Assembly (NCBI GenBank): GCA_022766905.1
Contig: JALEPU010000160.1
Location: forward strand, 1-32,922
Direction: 5' to 3'
Length of the DNA stretch: 32,922 nt
Source: Lachnospiraceae bacterium
Lineage (GTDB): Bacteria; Bacillota; Clostridia; Lachnospirales; Lachnospiraceae
The notes below the pieces were generated by a model. That model made no database searches and was not told the DNA's origin. It was given only the letters and a program-made list of their open reading frames with translations. The first letter of the stretch is position 1. Every line of letters starts with the position of its first letter. Shown one piece after another: positions 24,368 through 32,266 of the stretch. The position numbers and the translations under genes were made by a program.

Positions 24368-26185
24368 ATGAACCAAAAGACCAGATTAAAAACCAGAATA
24401 GGCGCTATTTTTCTAGGTATCTGCCTGATTTTTTCCAGTGTGTTAATCAATGATTTTCAAGCGGAAAGTCACGTATCAGCAGCAACGATAAAAGTAAAAT
24501 ATAAAATGAGCGGAAAAAATAAGGTATATACAGGCAGAAGCCGAAAAGTAACCTATAGTCAAAAAGCAGTTTCTTTGTCTTCCACACCAATTCTTGCTTT
24601 AAATGGCTATAATATGGGGCCTTATTATGAAATATTTGTAAAAAATACAATTAAAGTAAAAAGGACATATTCTTCTAAGAAAAAACAACTAACTTTAACG
24701 GGATATGGCCATACCATTCGAATGACAATTGGTTCAAAAACAGCCTATGTGGATGGGAAAAAGAAAAATATAGGAGCTGCTCCTATATCCATTATCTATT
24801 CTTCTTCTAAAAAGTCAAGAATTTTAGTTCCCATCAAAACAGTAGCAGATGCACTGGGGCTTACCTACAAATATTCCAACAAAACTTGTCAGATTCAGTT
24901 AACAAAGAAAGCATCTGCTCAAACCGGTACAACAGCAGCTGAAACAACAACGGCAGGTTCAGTGGATGAAACCCAAAGTACGGAATCAACCCAGGTAACA
25001 ACAGTCGGAGAATTAAAAGCAATGTGGATTTCTTATCTGGAGTTTCAAGCTTACCTGGATACTTATACACCAAACAAAACAAATTTTAAAAAATTTATCA
25101 ATCGAATTTATGATAAATGCATCGCAAATAATATGAATGCAGTTATTGTCCATGTAAGGCCTTTTGGAGATGCCATTTATAAATCTTCCTATTTTCCATG
25201 GTCAAAATACATTTCCGGAAAACAGGGAATGAGCCCAGGCTTTGATCCTTTGACCATTATGGTAGAAGAGGCCCATAAACGAAATCTGGAGTTTCATGCA
25301 TGGCTGAATCCATATCGGGTATCTTTCAGTACCGATTATTCCGGTTTATCTTCTGATAATCCGGCAAGAAAATGGCATAACAGCAGCTCTACCAGCCGAA
25401 ATGTATTATCCTATGGAGGAAAACTATATTATAATCCATCCAAAACCCAGGTTCGAAGCCTGATTATAAACGGAGTTAAGGAAATTGTAAAAAATTATGA
25501 TATAGACGGTATCCATTTTGATGATTATTTTTATCCATCCTTTACTTCTTCTAATGTAAAAACAGCATTTGACGCAAAAGAATATAATGAATATAAAAAA
25601 GCTCAGATCGCTGCAAATAAGTCTTACCAGACCATATATAACTGGCGGCGTTCTAACGTAAACAAACTGGTATCCGGTGTTTATAAGGCTGTAAAAGCAA
25701 TTGACAAGAATGTTGTGTTTGGTATTAGTCCGGCTGGAAATATTGATAATTTGAGAAGTAATTATTCTTATTATGTAGATATTGATACCTGGCTGAACAA
25801 CAAAGGATATGTAGACTATATTATGCCGCAGATTTATTGGGGATTTACTCATAAAACAGCACCTTATGACAAAGTTTTAAAACGGTGGATTACATTGAAT
25901 AAGAAAGGAATTGTTGATCTTTACGTTGGAATCGGGGTGTATAAAGTAGGTATGGCTAAATCCAGTGCATACAGCGATTGGAAAGAGTGGCAGCAAGATA
26001 CGACCTTGTTAAAGGATCAGATTACTTATGCCAGAAAAACAAAAAAAGTAGCCGGATTTGCCTTTTTCAGTTATGAGTATTTTGATACGTCAGGAACCAT
26101 ACGTTTTTCCAGCAAGAGCTTTTCTTCTACCCGGAAATCTTACCTTTCCAAATCAATCAAGCAATTGAATTCTGTCTTAAAATAA
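24368..26185 (+). CDS. Exported GHL10-family (DUF187, DigH-like) glycan hydrolase with stalk domain
   Basis: 605-aa secreted protein: signal peptide (about residues 1-38, ending VSAA), one stalk domain (about 39-180), a Thr/Glu-rich linker, and a glycosyl hydrolase-like family 10 domain (PF02638, about 215-600). Visible blocks are ELKAMWISYLEFQAYL, FHAWLNPYRVSF, DGIHFDDYFYP and YVDYIMPQIYWGF, with acidic residues typical of a TIM-barrel glycosidase. E. coli DigH (YddW) of this family cuts denuded glycan strands left after amidase action, which fits the two amidases upstream. GAGGGGG precedes the ATG, 14 bases after the second amidase. Confidence 0.88.
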   Translation: MNQKTRLKTRIGAIFLGICLIFSSVLINDFQAESHVSAATIKVKYKMSGKNKVYTGRSRKVTYSQKAVSLSSTPILALNGYNMGPYYEIFVKNTIKVKRTYSSKKKQLTLTGYGHTIRMTIGSKTAYVDGKKKNIGAAPISIIYSSSKKSRILVPIKTVADALGLTYKYSNKTCQIQLTKKASAQTGTTAAETTTAGSVDETQSTESTQVTTVGELKAMWISYLEFQAYLDTYTPNKTNFKKFINRIYDKCIANNMNAVIVHVRPFGDAIYKSSYFPWSKYISGKQGMSPGFDPLTIMVEEAHKRNLEFHAWLNPYRVSFSTDYSGLSSDNPARKWHNSSSTSRNVLSYGGKLYYNPSKTQVRSLIINGVKEIVKNYDIDGIHFDDYFYPSFTSSNVKTAFDAKEYNEYKKAQIAANKSYQTIYNWRRSNVNKLVSGVYKAVKAIDKNVVFGISPAGNIDNLRSNYSYYVDIDTWLNNKGYVDYIMPQIYWGFTHKTAPYDKVLKRWITLNKKGIVDLYVGIGVYKVGMAKSSAYSDWKEWQQDTTLLKDQITYARKTKKVAGFAFFSYEYFDTSGTIRFSSKSFSSTRKSYLSKSIKQLNSVLK

Positions 26186-26209
26186 GCGGAATAGAAGAGA
26201 GGGATTCAC

Positions 26210-27274
26210 ATGGATAAAAACAGTTACCGCTATCAACAGGATTTAAAAAATGTAACCAAAATCAGGGAGCTTCTTACGGAGCTTCCTGGTTTTTGCAGAG
26301 AATATTTTCTGGCTTTAGAATCAAGAAAAAGCACTAATACCAGGAAAAATTATGCCTATGACCTATTGACATTTTTCCATTTTTTACAGGAAACAAATCC
26401 ATATTTTAAAGGGAAGGAAATCCGATCGATTAAAATCAGTGATATGGACTTATTAACACCGATTGACATTGAAGAGTATTTGTCCTATTTACAGTACTAT
26501 GTAAAAGATGGCAAAGAGTATACGAACAGTCCTGAGGGAAGAGCCCGGAAATTATCCAGCCTTCGAACCTTTTATGATTATTTTTTAAAAAAAGATCAAT
26601 TGAAAACCAATCCGGCCAGGCAGGTGGATGTGCCGAAAATCAAGGAACATAATATTATCCGTTTAGAACCTCAGGAAGTAGTAAAATTATTGGATCAGGT
26701 GGAATCAGGGGAAAATCTAACCAAAAAACAGTTAGAATCTCATCAGAAAACCAGGCTTCGGGATGTAGCCATTTTAACATTGCTTTTAGGAACCGGTATT
26801 CGTGTCAGTGAATGTGTAGGGCTGAACCTGAATGATATTGATTTTGACGATTACTCTATAAAAATTATCCGAAAAGGTGGAAATGAAGATACGGTATATT
26901 TTGGAGATGAAGTAGCAGACGCTTTGATGGATTATCTGGAAAATGACAGAGATTTTAAGCAACCGGCACCGGGCCATGAAGAAGCCCTGTTTATTTCTAT
27001 GAAAAATACCCGTCTGACCACCCGGTCAGTGGAACGGATGGTAAAAAAATATACCTCTCATGTAACCACTCTAAAAAAGATATCCCCCCACAAACTTCGC
27101 AGTACTTTTGGTACCAATTTATATCAGGAAACAGGAGACATCTATCTTGTGGCAGATACTTTAGGGCATAAAGATGTCAATACAACTCGAAAGCATTATG
27201 CCGGAATGAAGGAAGCCAATAAGCGGAAAGCGGCCCAGACCATTCGTTTACGGGAAGAAAAAAAGGATGTATGA
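26210..27274 (+). CDS. Tyrosine recombinase, XerS/XerC-like
   Basis: 354-aa site-specific recombinase. The N-terminal SAM-like DNA-binding domain spans about residues 20-130; the catalytic domain carries R198 (GTGIRVSE), K222 (RKGGN), H294 and R297 (SPHKLRST), H320 (LGHKDVNTT) and nucleophile Y330 (HYAGM), a complete active set. Its length is longer than typical XerC/XerD (about 300) and equal to XerS, the single chromosome-dimer resolvase of streptococci. No phage or transposon genes or attachment repeats are nearby, so a housekeeping role is more likely than integration. It follows the wall hydrolases after 24 bases and overlaps the next gene by ATGA. Confidence 0.85.
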   Translation: MDKNSYRYQQDLKNVTKIRELLTELPGFCREYFLALESRKSTNTRKNYAYDLLTFFHFLQETNPYFKGKEIRSIKISDMDLLTPIDIEEYLSYLQYYVKDGKEYTNSPEGRARKLSSLRTFYDYFLKKDQLKTNPARQVDVPKIKEHNIIRLEPQEVVKLLDQVESGENLTKKQLESHQKTRLRDVAILTLLLGTGIRVSECVGLNLNDIDFDDYSIKIIRKGGNEDTVYFGDEVADALMDYLENDRDFKQPAPGHEEALFISMKNTRLTTRSVERMVKKYTSHVTTLKKISPHKLRSTFGTNLYQETGDIYLVADTLGHKDVNTTRKHYAGMKEANKRKAAQTIRLREEKKDV

Positions 27275-27762
27275 AAATGAAAATTCCATCATTTAGAAAA
27301 AAGAAACAGAATTCAAAAAATAAAGTTATTTTTCTGGATATCGATGGTGTCTTAAACCATGATAATGCCAAAGAAGATATGGATTCTCCCTGTCTTTTGG
27401 AACTGCAAAAAATCGTGGAAGCAACAGGTGCAAAATTAGTGCTTACTTCCAGCTGGAAATATTATTTTTTCCAGGAGGAAAATAATCCGTCTAAAGTATA
27501 TATTGAAAAAAGACTTTCTGATTTTCATATGGAACTATATGATATTGCACCGGATCTTGGCAATGGAAAAAGAGCAGAAGAAATTGCATTATGGTTGGAT
27601 CAGCATAAAGATTTTACTTCCTACGTAATTCTGGATGATTGTTTTTTTCCAGGATTTAAGAAAATGAAGCATCATCTTTGTATGACGGACTGGAACCAGG
27701 GAGGCCTGACCAAAAAGCACAGTGAGAAAGCCATTCAGATTTTAAACGGCCCCCATCATTAG
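27271..27762 (+). CDS. HAD-superfamily protein (HAD_SAK-like)
   Basis: 163-aa HAD-fold protein with the nucleophile motif D23-I-D25-G (VIFLDIDGVLNHD), a motif II serine in KLVLTSSWKYYF and an acidic motif in YVILDDCFFPG. It resembles the HAD domain first described in 'Swiss Army knife' RNA repair proteins; the substrate is unknown. The N-terminal 18 residues are very basic. The start overlaps the recombinase stop (ATGA), so translation is probably coupled. The second ATG at 27277 could also serve. The protein ends at 27762, before a hairpin. Confidence 0.8.
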   Translation: MKMKIPSFRKKKQNSKNKVIFLDIDGVLNHDNAKEDMDSPCLLELQKIVEATGAKLVLTSSWKYYFFQEENNPSKVYIEKRLSDFHMELYDIAPDLGNGKRAEEIALWLDQHKDFTSYVILDDCFFPGFKKMKHHLCMTDWNQGGLTKKHSEKAIQILNGPHH

Positions 27763-27787
27763 AAGAGTGGTAGAATTAGATATATAT

Positions 27788-27817
27788 CACGTCGTAAAAT
27801 ACATGTTTTACGACGTG
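27788..27817. other. Perfect 12-bp hairpin after the HAD gene
   Basis: CACGTCGTAAAA at 27788-27799 and TTTTACGACGTG at 27806-27817 with loop TACATG. There is no T run after it on either strand. It may be a 3' mRNA end structure or the trace of an inserted element; it lies right before a decayed gene fragment. Confidence 0.55.
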
Positions 27818-27831
27818 GTTGACCTAAAAAA

Positions 27832-28054
27832 GAATATACCATTCTCTCACCAAACGAGACAGAAACGGATGCTCTTGTTGGCATTCTGCCTACTGATGAG
27901 GCATCCTGCTTAGAAATTTGCAGAGTCCGGTGATATTCTTGCGGCTGCAAAGTATGCCAGCGCTGCCGCAGCAATTTCCGTACAGTATTTAGGTGCACAG
28001 CCTTCTCTGCCGGATAAAGAAGCTGTCGATGCATTCTTGGCAGAACAGGCATAG
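27832..28054 (+). pseudogene. Ribokinase (PfkB family) remnant
   Basis: Two pieces of a ribokinase-like protein in neighbouring frames. Frame one from 27832 reads EYTILSPNETETDALVGILP, containing the PNETE motif of PfkB kinases, and stops at 27931. Frame two around 27923-28054 reads SGDILAAAKYASAAAAIS then VQYLGAQPSLP and ends AFLAEQA at TAG 28052-28054, the normal ribokinase C terminus. The catalytic GAGD region and the N-terminal half are missing, so it is an internally deleted and frameshifted fragment. It could be the residue of a ribose-use locus. No start codon or ribosome binding site is evident. Confidence 0.75.
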
Positions 28055-28090
28055 TTCAGTTCATTCATAGTTCATTTATCGATGACAAAG

Positions 28091-28124
28091 AAATCCCGAA
28101 CCAGATAAAACCGGTTCGGGATTT
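28091..28124. terminator. Bidirectional terminator
   Basis: AAATCCCGAACC at 28091-28102 pairs perfectly with GGTTCGGGATTT at 28113-28124, followed by a T/A-rich tract. It lies between the ribokinase remnant and the minus-strand kinase-like gene that ends at 28152 and can serve both directions. Confidence 0.8.
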
Positions 28125-28151
28125 TAAATTTACATATACATAGAAATATGA

Positions 28152-28769
28152 CTAGTTCTTTTCTCTTAGCTCGATTGCTTTTTGAATCAAGAGAACGGCT
28201 CCGTCTATTCCGAAGTGGCTGGTATTCACAGAAAGATCGTAGCTCTTAATGTCTCCCCACTTCTTGCTGGTATAGTAATTATAGTAGCTTGCACGCTGCT
28301 TATCTGTCTTGATCATAAAATCTTTTGCCTTATCTTGCGGCACACCATATACCTTCGTAATTCGTTCCAGCTTATCTTCTGTATTGCCATGAACAAATAC
28401 ATGAAGCGTGTTCTTATAATCACTTAAAGCATAATCTGCACAACGTCCTACAATGACACAAGGTCCCTGATCCGCAATTGCCTTAATGGCATCAAAAGCT
28501 GCCAAAAAAACTTTGTGATTCAATGGTAAATCAAAAGAGCTGGCATTATATCCTAATGCATAAGGATCCATCACCAGAGAATATAAAAAACTGGTGGTCG
28601 GTCTCTCATCAAAATTCTCAAATAATTCTTCACAAAGTCCGCTTTCTTTGGCTGCTACTTTTAATAATTCCTTATCATAATAAGGAATATCATAAGCTTT
28701 CGCCAGCTTTTGCCCGATCTCTCTTCCGCCGCTTCCATACTGTCTGCCAATGGTAATAATTGTCTTCAT
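28152..28769 (-). CDS. Cytidylate kinase-like family protein
   Basis: 205-aa P-loop protein of the cytidylate kinase-like family (PF13189). The nucleotide-binding loop is GRQYGSGGREIG (residues about 8-19), followed by IPYYDKELLKVAA and IVGRCADYAL. The true cmk gene of clostridia is usually a separate gene, so the substrate of this paralogue is unknown; it may phosphorylate another nucleotide or small molecule. The ATG at 28769 has AAAGGGG upstream on the minus strand. Monocistronic, judged from the terminator at its 3' end and the 180-base gap before ribF. Confidence 0.85.
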   Translation of the reverse strand: MKTIITIGRQYGSGGREIGQKLAKAYDIPYYDKELLKVAAKESGLCEELFENFDERPTTSFLYSLVMDPYALGYNASSFDLPLNHKVFLAAFDAIKAIADQGPCVIVGRCADYALSDYKNTLHVFVHGNTEDKLERITKVYGVPQDKAKDFMIKTDKQRASYYNYYTSKKWGDIKSYDLSVNTSHFGIDGAVLLIQKAIELREKN

Positions 28770-28892
28770 AATTCTTACCCCTTTCCATGTCCTTATCTCG
28801 CATTGCGAAGCATATGTGTATCTTCTTCTTTCCGGAACCGGCTCCTTACAAGATGCAGCCGTCCCTACAGAATATTCTCTTCTTATATGCTT

Positions 28893-28898
28893 ATTATA
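28893..28898 (-). promoter_or_regulatory. Possible -10 element for the cytidylate kinase-like gene
   Basis: On the minus strand TATAAT lies at 28893-28898 within the AT-rich gap 28770-28949. The best -35 candidate (TTGTAT, 28919-28924) is 20 bases away, so the promoter is only moderately supported. No further gene is seen in this gap, and no hairpin terminator for ribF. Confidence 0.35.
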
Positions 28899-28949
28899 CC
28901 TTATTCTTTATAAAAAGTATACAATTATTTTCACAAAAAGAAATAAAAA

Positions 28950-29876
28950 TTATTGATAATGCCGAGCAAATTCTTTTCCATACTCTGCATCTCGTTTCAT
29001 CTGAGAAGACAGTTCCTCAAATGAAGCAAATTTTTTCTCCGGACGCTCAAAATCCAGCAGCTGAACCGTAATCATTTCTCCATAAATATCCTGGTCAAAA
29101 TCAAAGATATATGTTTCCACACCTTTTTCAATATGTTCATCAATCGTTGGTTTTACCCCAATATTGCTGATTCCATAATAGATTTGATCCTGATACATAA
29201 TTCTGGATACATAAACTCCGTTTGGCGGCAAATATTTATTGGCTGGAGGAGTCTGATTTGCAGTTGGCATTCCAAGAACCGTAGAGCCTAATCGTTTTCC
29301 ATGGACAACTTCGCCCCAGACTGTAAATGGATAACCAAGAAGTTCATTTGCTTTTGCCATATCTCCTTTTTGCAGGCAATTTCTGATTCTGGAGCTGCTG
29401 ACATCTTCTCCATCAATTTGAAGTTTTGGGATAACAGTCAATTCGTATCCAAACTTTGGTGCCAGTTCCTGCAGAACTTTCACGTTACCGGCTCTCCGAT
29501 ATCCAAAGTGAAAGTCCTCTCCCACTACAATCTGCTTCGCTCCTGCTTTCTTGATCAGAACTTTTTCTACAAACTCTTCCGGACGTAATCTGGAAAACTG
29601 TTCGGTAAAAGGATGTTCAATAAGATAATCCAAAGGAGTCCCGGAAAGAATTCTTCTTCTCTCCTCTTTTGTATAAATTACTTTTCGATAATCATGTTTA
29701 ATGACTGCATTTGGCGGCAGATCAAAAGTAAACATAACACTTTTTAATCCCTGTTTCTGGAATTTATCCAATTCATTTAGAAGCAGTTGATGTCCTTTAT
29801 GTAACCCTTCAAATTTGCCAAGGGCGACAGCTGTATTTTCTAATTGGAATTCTGTTGTATTTGCAATGTATTCCAT
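28950..29876 (-). CDS. ribF: Bifunctional riboflavin kinase / FAD synthetase
   Basis: Makes FMN and FAD from riboflavin and ATP; 308 aa, standard length. The N-terminal adenylyltransferase domain carries GKFEGLHKGHQ (residues about 20-30) and VVGEDFHFGYRRAGN, then SSSRIRNCLQKGD. The C-terminal kinase domain carries GEVVHGKRLGSTVLGMPTAN, NGVYVSRI and the DIYGEMITVQLLDFERPE segment. Last gene of the infB-rbfA-nrnA-truB-ribF series, 32 bases after truB, the usual order in Firmicutes. Confidence 0.97.
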   Translation of the reverse strand: MEYIANTTEFQLENTAVALGKFEGLHKGHQLLLNELDKFQKQGLKSVMFTFDLPPNAVIKHDYRKVIYTKEERRRILSGTPLDYLIEHPFTEQFSRLRPEEFVEKVLIKKAGAKQIVVGEDFHFGYRRAGNVKVLQELAPKFGYELTVIPKLQIDGEDVSSSRIRNCLQKGDMAKANELLGYPFTVWGEVVHGKRLGSTVLGMPTANQTPPANKYLPPNGVYVSRIMYQDQIYYGISNIGVKPTIDEHIEKGVETYIFDFDQDIYGEMITVQLLDFERPEKKFASFEELSSQMKRDAEYGKEFARHYQ

Positions 29877-29908
29877 CGTTTTATGCCTCTTATCTTTTCC
29901 TGCTGTTC

Positions 29909-30808
29909 CTATGAGAGGAACATTTTCACAGGTTTTATTTGTTTTTTCGTTGAATCGTATTGATAGATACCGACAAATTGCTTTTCATCATCATAAAGCC
30001 GAATCCATTGTCCTGCTTTTTTCATATCCTGCGAAAGCAAAATCCTTTTTTCTGTGAGTGAATTTCCATTTTGTACCAGCTTACGGTCCTGTATTGAAGC
30101 GAAAACAGCCGGACAGGAAGCAAAGATACGATCAATAGGTTCTATAATTTCGTTGATGCGTCCTTTTTTTGCATAAGCTTCTATCTGATTTAAAGTAAGG
30201 GCATTTTCAATTTGAAAATGGCCCACTCTTGTCCGAACCAGCTCTTCCATGCATCCTCCGCATCCAAGTTTTGCACCAATATCCCGGCAAAGGCTGCGAA
30301 TATATGTGCCTTTGCTACAGGTAATTCGTAACCGAACTCTGGGCAGATCCATACTTAAGATTGTAAGTTCATACAGGGTAACCGGACGAGGTGTTCGTTC
30401 TATTGTTTTTCCTTCTCTGGCTAATTCATATAATTTTTTTCCATTTACTTTGATGGCAGAATACATGGGTGGAATTTGTTCATAAGACCCCAGAAAAGAA
30501 CCGATTGCTACTTCTGCCTCTTTTTCTGAGCAGGTAACAGGAGATGTATTTAAAATCCGTCCTGTCATATCTTCTGTGTCAGTGGTAACTCCTAAAAGCA
30601 GAACAGTCTCATAAACCTTACTTTTTTCTGTCATCATGTCACAGGCTTTTGTTGCTTTTCCCAGACACACAGGAAGGATCCCCGTAGCCTGGGGATCCAG
30701 AGTTCCTGTGTGTCCAATCTTCTTCATATGTAATATGCCTCTTAATTTTGCAACTACATCATGAGAAGTAAAGTCTTTTTCTTTATAAATATTTAAAATC
30801 CCGTCCAT
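29909..30808 (-). CDS. truB: tRNA pseudouridine(55) synthase TruB
   Basis: Forms pseudouridine 55 in the T-loop of tRNAs; 299 aa. The catalytic aspartate is D38 in HTGTLDPQATGILPV. Other family blocks are PPMYSAIKVNGKKLYELAREG and GTYIRSLCRDIGAKLGCGG, and a C-terminal PUA-like tail is present. The start codon overlaps the nrnA stop by one base (TAATG), so translation is probably coupled. Confidence 0.97.
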   Translation of the reverse strand: MDGILNIYKEKDFTSHDVVAKLRGILHMKKIGHTGTLDPQATGILPVCLGKATKACDMMTEKSKVYETVLLLGVTTDTEDMTGRILNTSPVTCSEKEAEVAIGSFLGSYEQIPPMYSAIKVNGKKLYELAREGKTIERTPRPVTLYELTILSMDLPRVRLRITCSKGTYIRSLCRDIGAKLGCGGCMEELVRTRVGHFQIENALTLNQIEAYAKKGRINEIIEPIDRIFASCPAVFASIQDRKLVQNGNSLTEKRILLSQDMKKAGQWIRLYDDEKQFVGIYQYDSTKKQIKPVKMFLS

Positions 30809-31788
30809 TAGATTTCACTCGCCTCAATTAATCCTGCATCTTTCATCTGTTTCGCAATTGGCAGGGTCAGATTATTAATGACATCTCGCGGAAGTCCCAT
30901 CATGGTACATCCGGCTGCCCGGATATGTCCGCCACCGCCAAAACCGGAAGCAATCTGACTTACATTTACATAATCATTAGATCGTAAACTTACTTTATAT
31001 TTGTGAAGTCCAATTTCATAAATTAAAATAGCGCATTCTACGCCTTCTGTCATGCGGAGCTGATCAATGATTCCATCCAGATCCGCACCGGAAACACCGT
31101 AAAATTTCAACATATTTTTTGTAATAATGGAAAAGAGGATTTTTCCGTCTAAAAGCTGAATACTTTCAATCAGCGCCCTTCCTAAAATTTGGTTCTGGGC
31201 ATATGATTTCCGATAAAAAGTATCATCGATAATGTGAGAGGTATTCAATCCTTTGGCAATCAAATCTCCGGCAATATGCATGGTTTTTCTTGTGGTATTT
31301 GTGTGTTTGAATACCCCGGTATCATGAACAATTCCCATGTAAATTGCTTCTGCGCAGGATTTACTGATTTTATCATAGTCAAACTGTTCAAATAATATTT
31401 CACAGGTTGAGCTGGCTTCGGGTTCCACGATACAAAAATCTCCAAATCCAGGATTACTGATGTGATGATCTACACAAAACACTTTTTTTGCTTTTTTGAG
31501 ATAAACTCCGTAATCTCCAAGCCGATCGATATCGGCACAATCCAGAACAACAAATAAATCCAGTTCTTTTTGATCGGTAAAGCTATGGTTCACAGTATCA
31601 GAGTATCTAAGAAATTTGTATTCTTCTTTGATTGATTCCAGATAGACGGTAACATCTTTTTCCGGATATACATCTTTTATATAATTATATAAGCCTAGGC
31701 AGGCTCCGACACAATCACCGTCAGGTCTTCTGTGTCCGGAGATGCCGATTGTCTTTGCTTCTTCTATTGCATGTAATAATTGACTCAT
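30808..31788 (-). CDS. nrnA: DHH-family NrnA (oligoribonuclease / pAp phosphatase)
   Basis: Degrades short RNA oligonucleotides and dephosphorylates 3'-phosphoadenosine 5'-phosphate; 326 aa. The DHH domain shows GHRRPDGDCVGA (residues 18-29), VVLDCADIDRLG and VDHHISN. The C-terminal DHHA1 domain shows GFGGGGHIRAAG. Conserved position between rbfA and truB in Firmicutes supports the name. AAAGGAATG precedes the ATG on the minus strand. Confidence 0.95.
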   Translation of the reverse strand: MSQLLHAIEEAKTIGISGHRRPDGDCVGACLGLYNYIKDVYPEKDVTVYLESIKEEYKFLRYSDTVNHSFTDQKELDLFVVLDCADIDRLGDYGVYLKKAKKVFCVDHHISNPGFGDFCIVEPEASSTCEILFEQFDYDKISKSCAEAIYMGIVHDTGVFKHTNTTRKTMHIAGDLIAKGLNTSHIIDDTFYRKSYAQNQILGRALIESIQLLDGKILFSIITKNMLKFYGVSGADLDGIIDQLRMTEGVECAILIYEIGLHKYKVSLRSNDYVNVSQIASGFGGGGHIRAAGCTMMGLPRDVINNLTLPIAKQMKDAGLIEASEI

Positions 31789-31841
31789 ATTATCATTCCT
31801 TTTCTCATTCCTGATTCCCGATTCAACACCTGTCTTTTATT

Positions 31842-32222
31842 TTATTCCTGGGTTTCTTCTTCTGAGCTTTCTGTCTTTACCAGACTGTCAATTTTTTTGG
31901 ACATGGATACACCATACTCGATAGACTGATCCATAATAAAGGTAATCTCCGGGGTATTTCGAAGATTAATGGAACGAGCTAATTCTTTTCTGATATAGCC
32001 TACTGCATTGTTGAGACCGATTCTGGTATTTTCCCGCTCTTCTTCAGTTCCAAGAACGCTGATATAAGCTTTGCAGCTTTTTAAATCGGGAGCTACTTCA
32101 CAGGCTACGACAGAAGTAAAGGGGTGAATTCTCGGATCTTTGATTTCTCTGGAAATAATCGTAGAAAGCTCCCTTTGTACTTCTGCATTGATTCTTGTAT
32201 TTTTAATACTGTTTTTTCTCAT
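31842..32222 (-). CDS. rbfA: Ribosome-binding factor A
   Basis: 126-aa KH-like protein needed for late 30S maturation and cold adaptation. The N terminus RINAEVQRELSTIISREIKDPRI and the centre KSCKAYISVLG are typical, as is RNTPEITFIMDQSIEYGVSMSKKID. A C-terminal acidic tail (TESSEEETQE) is present. It follows infB after 44 bases with a GGAGG site (minus strand). Confidence 0.96.
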   Translation of the reverse strand: MRKNSIKNTRINAEVQRELSTIISREIKDPRIHPFTSVVACEVAPDLKSCKAYISVLGTEEERENTRIGLNNAVGYIRKELARSINLRNTPEITFIMDQSIEYGVSMSKKIDSLVKTESSEEETQE

Positions 32223-32266
32223 TTCATTGCCTCCAAATGGACATTATTTTCAGGATGATTCCTTTC

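Noticed and set aside
25424-25852. 142-codon minus-strand open frame inside the GHL10 gene
   Set aside because: Antisense to conserved catalytic-domain sequence; no start signal or family.
26210-27274. Recombinase as integrase of a mobile element
   Set aside because: No attachment-site repeats, tRNA gene, excisionase or phage genes nearby; it is bordered by coupled chromosomal-type genes.
27759-28052. 97-codon minus-strand open frame
   Set aside because: Antisense to the ribokinase remnant, whose plus-strand translation matches a known family; the minus frame matches nothing.
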